Shown piece after piece: positions 34,007 to 38,049 of a stretch of 38,049 bases of DNA (position 1 is its first letter; each line of letters opens with the position of its first letter). The stretch spans positions 1-38,049 of the forward strand of contig CAZSNT010000100.1 in assembly GCA_964607765.1 (NCBI GenBank), given 5' to 3'. The position numbers and the translations under genes are program-made. Source of the DNA: CAZSNT01 sp964607765 (GTDB taxonomy: Bacteria > Verrucomicrobiota > Lentisphaeria > Oligosphaerales > JABHEG01). The notes below the pieces were generated by a model. That model was not told the origin of the DNA and did no database searches. It saw nothing but the letters and a program-made list of their open reading frames with translations.

Positions 34007-34270
34007 ATGCCGCGATTCACGGACTACACCGAACACCAGCTGGACCGGGTCCAGAACAGCATATTCGACCGTGACGCCATGATCGTGCGCATGTACGAGA
34101 GTTCCGGCGCCGGCGCCGAGGCAGCCGTGTCGTTCAGACGTCCCGTGGCACGCGTATCTGAAGTGGACCTGATGGGAAACACAATTAGTGACCTGAGAGT
34201 CCGGGAGGATAGGCTGGAGTTGCAGTTCGGCGCGTTCAAGATCCGCACGATTGAGGTGGACTTCGCGTAG
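34007..34270 (+). pseudogene. Orphan GH38 alpha-mannosidase C-terminal fragment
   Basis: An 87-residue frame with AAGGAAA 7 bases before its ATG. Residues 24-86 read DAMIVRMYESSGAGAEA, then FRRPVARVSEVDLMGN, then FGAFKIRTIEVDF. This is the pattern of the last beta domain of family 38 alpha-mannosidases (VRLYE, TDLLE, PFEIKT). The catalytic barrel is absent, so it is either a remnant of a lost mannosidase gene or a free-standing domain that has kept a start and ribosome site. It lies 15 bases after the permease gene and would be co-transcribed. Confidence 0.65.
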
Positions 34271-34413
34271 AAGGTGAAGAAACAACCATGCGGACCCCGC
34301 AGACGAGGTGCGAGACGAGGTCCGGGACAAAGTAAGTCGGCAGGCCCCCTTCTTGAGGCAGTGTCAAGCTCAGGATGAAAGCAGAATGACGACTATGTCA
34401 GCGTGAGACTGAG

Positions 34414-34524
34414 AGATTAGGGCGAAAGATGAAGGCGAAAGATGAGGGGGGACCACTCCGAGGCCCTAATCTTCCGCCCTGATCTTTCGCCCTAATCTTC
34501 CGCCCTGGCCTTTCGCCTTAATCT
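34414..34524. repeat. Composite inverted and 26-bp tandem repeat
   Basis: AGATTAGGGCGAAAGAT (34414-34430) is perfectly inverted at 34482-34498, a 17-bp stem. The right side is also a tandem array of period 26. GCCCTAATCTTCCGCCCTG begins at 34463 and again at 34489, the two full 26-bp units match at 24 positions, and a third partial unit ends at 34524. The left side carries a second GGCGAAAGATGA copy. The whole fills most of the gap before the DUF3604 gene (34271-34541). The first 140 bases of that gap hold nothing I can assign. Confidence 0.9.
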
Positions 34525-34541
34525 GACACGGGGAGAACACG

Positions 34542-37500
34542 ATGAGAATAGACCGCAGACATCTATCCGGATTGAGCGTCATTGCAGGCATGCTGCTGTT
34601 GCTGTCTTGCTTGGCGACGGCCCGGGACTATGCGTCTCTTCACACATTACCGGCAGCTCCGGCCGATTATCCCAAACTCCCGGGTAAATGGAGCTATTTC
34701 CCGGACGTGCTTACGGCGGGCAGCTCGCCTGAGACGGTTCAGCTCCGCTATGAACACACCGGGCCGGCAATGCCGGCGGGAACGATCCATCGCGTGCTGC
34801 TCGAGCCGGTCACCATTGTCGACTTCCTGCATGCCGATCCGAGCGAGGGGATGAAGCTGATCCCTTACAAGGGCGAACCGCCGAATATCGAGATCGATCC
34901 GGCGCGCGTTAACGGCGTGGGGTTCCGCAAAGTCGATTTCATCTTCCCCGATGGCATGAAACCGGGGGATTCGTTTGCCGTTGAGCTGGGGAATGAGGTG
35001 AACGGCGAAATCAAGCCGCTCGTTTCGCCCCTCAATGTGCGCGATCTGACGATGGAGACCTACACGGTTTTCAACGGGACTCGTCAGGTCTCCTGGTTCA
35101 ATAAGACGTGGAAAGACGGACTCGCTTTCGTTACTATCCGGGCCGGGGGAGCGTCCGTTCTGCGGCTGTTTGTGCCGTCGCGTATCGGGCCGGGAAAGCC
35201 CTTCGATTTGCGTATCGCAGTGTGTGACAGTTTCGATAACCGCTCGTCCCCGCGTTACACCGGCAAGATCGAGTTGCAGTGCGACGGCATCACAGCTCTT
35301 CCGTCATCGGTTGCTCTGACGGAGAAGGACCGTTCCTTTGTGCGTCTTGAGAACTTGAGCGCCGCCAAGGAAGGGATTTTTCGCATTCGCGCCCGGCTTG
35401 CCGGGGGGAAGTGGTTTGAGAGCAACCCGATGGTGGTGCGCAAGGGGGCGGGCGCGCCGATCTTCTGGGGGATGTGTCACCTGCATACCCGCTATTCCGA
35501 AGGTTGGGGCGACACGCTGGATGAGACGTTTGCACAGGGCAAAGAGATGGCGGGGTTCGACTTTCTCTCGACCAGTGACCACAAAGGCGCGCGTCCACAG
35601 CCGGGGCGTGGGGCGGGCCGTTTGACGTCCTGGCGCGACGGAGCGCCCGCGGACTCGCAGGCGGCGTGGGAAGACAACCTGCGCAGCACCGAGAAATTCA
35701 ACGAGCCCGGCAGGTTCCTCACCTTTTCCGGCTATGAACTCTCGACCCGCGATTCCGGGCACTACAACATCTACTGGAAGGACAACACGCTCGCGAACAT
35801 GATCGAGATGCAGAACATGCATTTCCTTCCCTACTACAGCGACTATATCGGGCACGTCCTGGAGTTCCTCAAGTCGACCGATGCGCTGCTGATTCCGCAC
35901 ATGCATTCCGCGGATTTTCCCTATTTCTGCTTCTACGACGCACGGAACGATGCGGGCGAGCCACTGGTCCCGTCGGTCGAGCTCTACTCCGACTGGGGCG
36001 GCTGGTTCCAGGCCAACGGGGTCCATTCTCCTGACGGCAAGTACGGCGGGCAGCGGTCCCCGAACGCCTGGTCGTTCCTGGAGTTCCTGGAGCGCGGATA
36101 TGTGGTGGGGTCAACGGGCGATGCCGATCACCACGGCGGGTATCCAGGTAAGCGCTGTGCCGCCGGGATTGCTCCGGAGCACGATCATGTTCCGGGGATT
36201 ACGGCTGCGATTATGCCGGAACTGACGGCGGACGCGCTCTTCAACGCCTACCGGAAACGGAACACATACGGCACAACCGGTGAGCACGTCTATCTCGGGT
36301 TCAAGGGGAACGGCACCGAAATGGGCAGTGAGATTGTCACGGACGACACGGTCACATTCGACATCGAGTATGCCGGGACCGATACGGTCGAAACGCTGCG
36401 GCTGTATGACGGCAGAGAACTGATCAGAGAGTGGCGCCCGAACACCCGCGACGTCAAAGAGACGATCGTATGCCGCCCGTGGGAAGCAGAGCCCGAAGTG
36501 GCGGAAGCGAAGCCATCACTTGACCGCTCCGGTCGGACCACGGTTTTGATTCCGGGAACGGATGCGGAGAAGCACTTCATTGTCACCGACAATGGAACGA
36601 TCCAGCTGAAGAGGTTCCGTTTCACGAACATGGGAACATCCATCGTGTACGGGTTCAAGCTCGGGAAAGGGGAGAAGGCAACACTCGCGATCGACATCGA
36701 CCTGCAGTTCAAGATCTCGGCCTCGTCGGACGCGAGGCACTACAAAGTCGTCCTGGAAGAGCCGGTGCATATGAAGGGCGGCGGCAACCGCGAGGTCCGC
36801 CGAGTAGATCTCACCCCGTTCCTGCAGACCAGTGACGATGTCTTCATCAAGATCGAAGACAAGTGGAAGGAAGACGGACTGGGCGGTCGCTTCTTCAGTC
36901 TGACGCTCGACTCGGCGAAGGAACCGGAGAAGGTGTCGCTGCAGAAGATGGACATTCCCTACCGGTTCAAGGACCGAACGCATCCGTACATCCTCGAGGT
37001 CGTGCAGGTAGACGGGAACCGGGCGTGGTCCTCGGCGATATGGGTGAAGCGCAAAACGGTTCCGGAACTGGAATGGAGGCAGGCCGGAGCGAGCCTGGAG
37101 TTGGTCAACTCCGGAAGCGGCGTTGCGGAGAACGTCGAAATCTGGTACTCCCCCGATGAAACCGCCTATCCGTGCGCATCGGTTCCGCTCAAACGGGTGC
37201 CGCAGGGAAAGGAGACGCTCCTTTTCGCCTGGACAGAACGAGTGGATCACCGCCGCGTTCGTGCCCATGTCCGCTGGTACGCCGACAGCCGTTTGGAAGC
37301 AAGTGCACGTATCAAAGGGGTGCGCGGCTATGAGATCCTGCCGAACCCGTCCTTCAGGCAGTCTGGCGGCGAGCTGGATGATAACCGGATGGGCGATGTT
37401 GAGTTTGTCGCGCCCAAATCGTCGCAGGACTGGCACAAACGGTCGGCCGGGCTGGACTTCGAGTTCGATGTGGGCGGCTTGGAACCGGCATTGCTGGAAG

Positions 37501-37757
37501 TGACGTACCCTCGGCAGCTGAATACGCTGTTCGGGGATTCCGAGACGATGCAGGACTCGCTGCGGATTCCGCTGAATGGCCGGAAAACAAGTGAGAAACT
37601 GCGCTTCACGACAACAACACTCAAGCCGGGCGAACGCTGGAAAGCACCGGCAAAACCAGGCTATTGGCAGGCAGACCCTGACGATCGAATCAACGAGCAT
37701 AACAAGATGGACAACTTCGTTGAGTATGGAGAGGCACATGGCGAGCCGCAAAACTGA
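34542..37757 (+). CDS. Exported DUF3604-type protein with PHP-like metal motifs
   Basis: A 1071-residue protein starting at an ATG with GGGGAG upstream. Residues 1-27 form a signal peptide with a long leucine core. Residues 45-300 are beta-rich Ig-like modules. From about 305 the PHP-like domain begins: FWGMCHLHTRYSEG (His313, His315), FLSTSDHKG (Asp346-His347), then IPHMHSADF and GSTGDADHHGGY, which supply further metal ligands. Residues 560-1071 are several beta domains with no name I can give. This is the DUF3604 layout, with motifs shared with the PHP protein at 12594, but exported and larger. Its reaction is unknown; hydrolysis of a phosphate or other ester, or of a glycan, is possible. 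It appears monocistronic. Confidence 0.82.
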   Translation: MRIDRRHLSGLSVIAGMLLLLSCLATARDYASLHTLPAAPADYPKLPGKWSYFPDVLTAGSSPETVQLRYEHTGPAMPAGTIHRVLLEPVTIVDFLHADPSEGMKLIPYKGEPPNIEIDPARVNGVGFRKVDFIFPDGMKPGDSFAVELGNEVNGEIKPLVSPLNVRDLTMETYTVFNGTRQVSWFNKTWKDGLAFVTIRAGGASVLRLFVPSRIGPGKPFDLRIAVCDSFDNRSSPRYTGKIELQCDGITALPSSVALTEKDRSFVRLENLSAAKEGIFRIRARLAGGKWFESNPMVVRKGAGAPIFWGMCHLHTRYSEGWGDTLDETFAQGKEMAGFDFLSTSDHKGARPQPGRGAGRLTSWRDGAPADSQAAWEDNLRSTEKFNEPGRFLTFSGYELSTRDSGHYNIYWKDNTLANMIEMQNMHFLPYYSDYIGHVLEFLKSTDALLIPHMHSADFPYFCFYDARNDAGEPLVPSVELYSDWGGWFQANGVHSPDGKYGGQRSPNAWSFLEFLERGYVVGSTGDADHHGGYPGKRCAAGIAPEHDHVPGITAAIMPELTADALFNAYRKRNTYGTTGEHVYLGFKGNGTEMGSEIVTDDTVTFDIEYAGTDTVETLRLYDGRELIREWRPNTRDVKETIVCRPWEAEPEVAEAKPSLDRSGRTTVLIPGTDAEKHFIVTDNGTIQLKRFRFTNMGTSIVYGFKLGKGEKATLAIDIDLQFKISASSDARHYKVVLEEPVHMKGGGNREVRRVDLTPFLQTSDDVFIKIEDKWKEDGLGGRFFSLTLDSAKEPEKVSLQKMDIPYRFKDRTHPYILEVVQVDGNRAWSSAIWVKRKTVPELEWRQAGASLELVNSGSGVAENVEIWYSPDETAYPCASVPLKRVPQGKETLLFAWTERVDHRRVRAHVRWYADSRLEASARIKGVRGYEILPNPSFRQSGGELDDNRMGDVEFVAPKSSQDWHKRSAGLDFEFDVGGLEPALLEVTYPRQLNTLFGDSETMQDSLRIPLNGRKTSEKLRFTTTTLKPGERWKAPAKPGYWQADPDDRINEHNKMDNFVEYGEAHGEPQN

Positions 37758-37789
37758 CCGATTGCGGCACATGGCATCCTGACCGCGAC

Positions 37790-37821
37790 AGGTGACAGCC
37801 CTGATCCTCACCTCTTTTCTT
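37790..37821 (+). terminator. Candidate intrinsic terminator after the DUF3604 gene
   Basis: AGGTGA (37790-37795) pairs with TCACCT (37808-37813) around a 12-base loop. The T-rich run CTTTTCTT follows directly. It lies 33 bases after the stop codon. The stem is short and the loop large, so it is only a moderate candidate. Confidence 0.4.
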
Positions 37822-38049
37822 GCGTCCGGGTCCTCCCAACGCTATCTTCTGCCGGTCGCCGGGAAGCGACCTCCTCCGTTGGCAGTGGCGGCACGGGCTG
37901 ATGCCCATCGGCCTGGGGTCTGCGTGCGGGGCGGCGGCAATGTAGAGTCCCGACCGGCACAGGGGGTGCCCTATCATGCCCACGAAAACCGTCACTAGCT
38001 TGACCCCGTCCTGAAAGGGGTGTGTCTGGTTGAGATCGGTTCCGCGGAA
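37822..38049. other. Terminal stretch, no supported gene
   Basis: The last 228 bases contain short frames on both strands with no domain. A small ACCCC/GGGGT hairpin lies at 38003-38021. A 12-codon frame starts at the ATG near 37976 and stops within that hairpin. The next gene probably starts beyond the window edge. Confidence 0.4.

Noticed and set aside
32651..34330. 559-codon minus-strand frame opposite the membrane protein gene
   Set aside because: Very His/Gln/Arg-rich with no domain; it is the complement of transmembrane codons.
38003..38021. Insertion-sequence end
   Set aside because: Only a 5-bp stem is seen; no transposase or second inverted repeat lies inside the window.

Overview
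The window is GC-rich, gene-dense DNA from what looks like a free-living bacterium of the PVC group, most likely Lentisphaerota, Kiritimatiellota or a planctomycete. This placement is inferred from gene content: a pseudopilin with an H-X9-DG motif, DUF6067, DUF6785, GxGYxYP and DUF3604 proteins, several Gfo/Idh/MocA oxidoreductases and exported FAD oxidoreductases occur together mainly in that group. There are no rRNA, tRNA or CRISPR genes, no complete insertion sequence and no phage genes.

Layout. (1) 1-6.5 kb: a 14-bp tandem array, a Gfo/Idh/MocA oxidoreductase, a remnant of an SGNH esterase, an exported alpha/beta esterase, a convergent 1133-residue DUF6067 glycosidase-like protein, then a repeat-rich gap and a small ABM-fold protein. 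(2) 6.9-8.6 kb: an AraC regulator divergent from an H-X9-DG pseudopilin, with a duplicated 18-bp putative operator between them. (3) 8.9-22.7 kb: a long same-strand, partly translationally coupled gene run: SGNH-DUF1961 fusion, toroid-like protein 1, a 43-residue ORF, PHP protein, Gfo/Idh/MocA, GH99-like lipoprotein, Gfo/Idh/MocA, FAD oxidoreductase with golvesin-like tail, toroid-like protein 2. (4) 22.8-27.1 kb: a VapBC-type toxin-antitoxin pair, a Tat-exported Gfo/Idh/MocA protein without the EKP lysine, and a convergent exported FAD oxidoreductase. (5) 27.1-27.75 kb: a gene-free gap with a long hairpin. (6) 27.75-34.3 kb: a second operon of a GntR-LacI chimeric regulator, a truncated URO-D protein, a GxGYxYP lipoprotein, a DUF6785 polytopic membrane protein and an orphan alpha-mannosidase (GH38) C-terminal piece. 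(7) 34.3-38 kb: a composite inverted/tandem repeat and a 1071-residue exported DUF3604 protein.

How the genes may work together: no gene here is a housekeeping gene. The set looks like a saccharide-catabolism island with exported esterases and hydrolase-like proteins, several NAD(P)- and FAD-type oxidoreductases that could act on sugars, local regulators (AraC, GntR-LacI) and an OPT-like candidate permease. SusC/SusD, ABC sugar transporters and sulfatases are all absent. The working hypothesis is an oxidation-dependent glycan degradation system. The sequence supports the gene grouping, but the substrate and chemistry are inferred.
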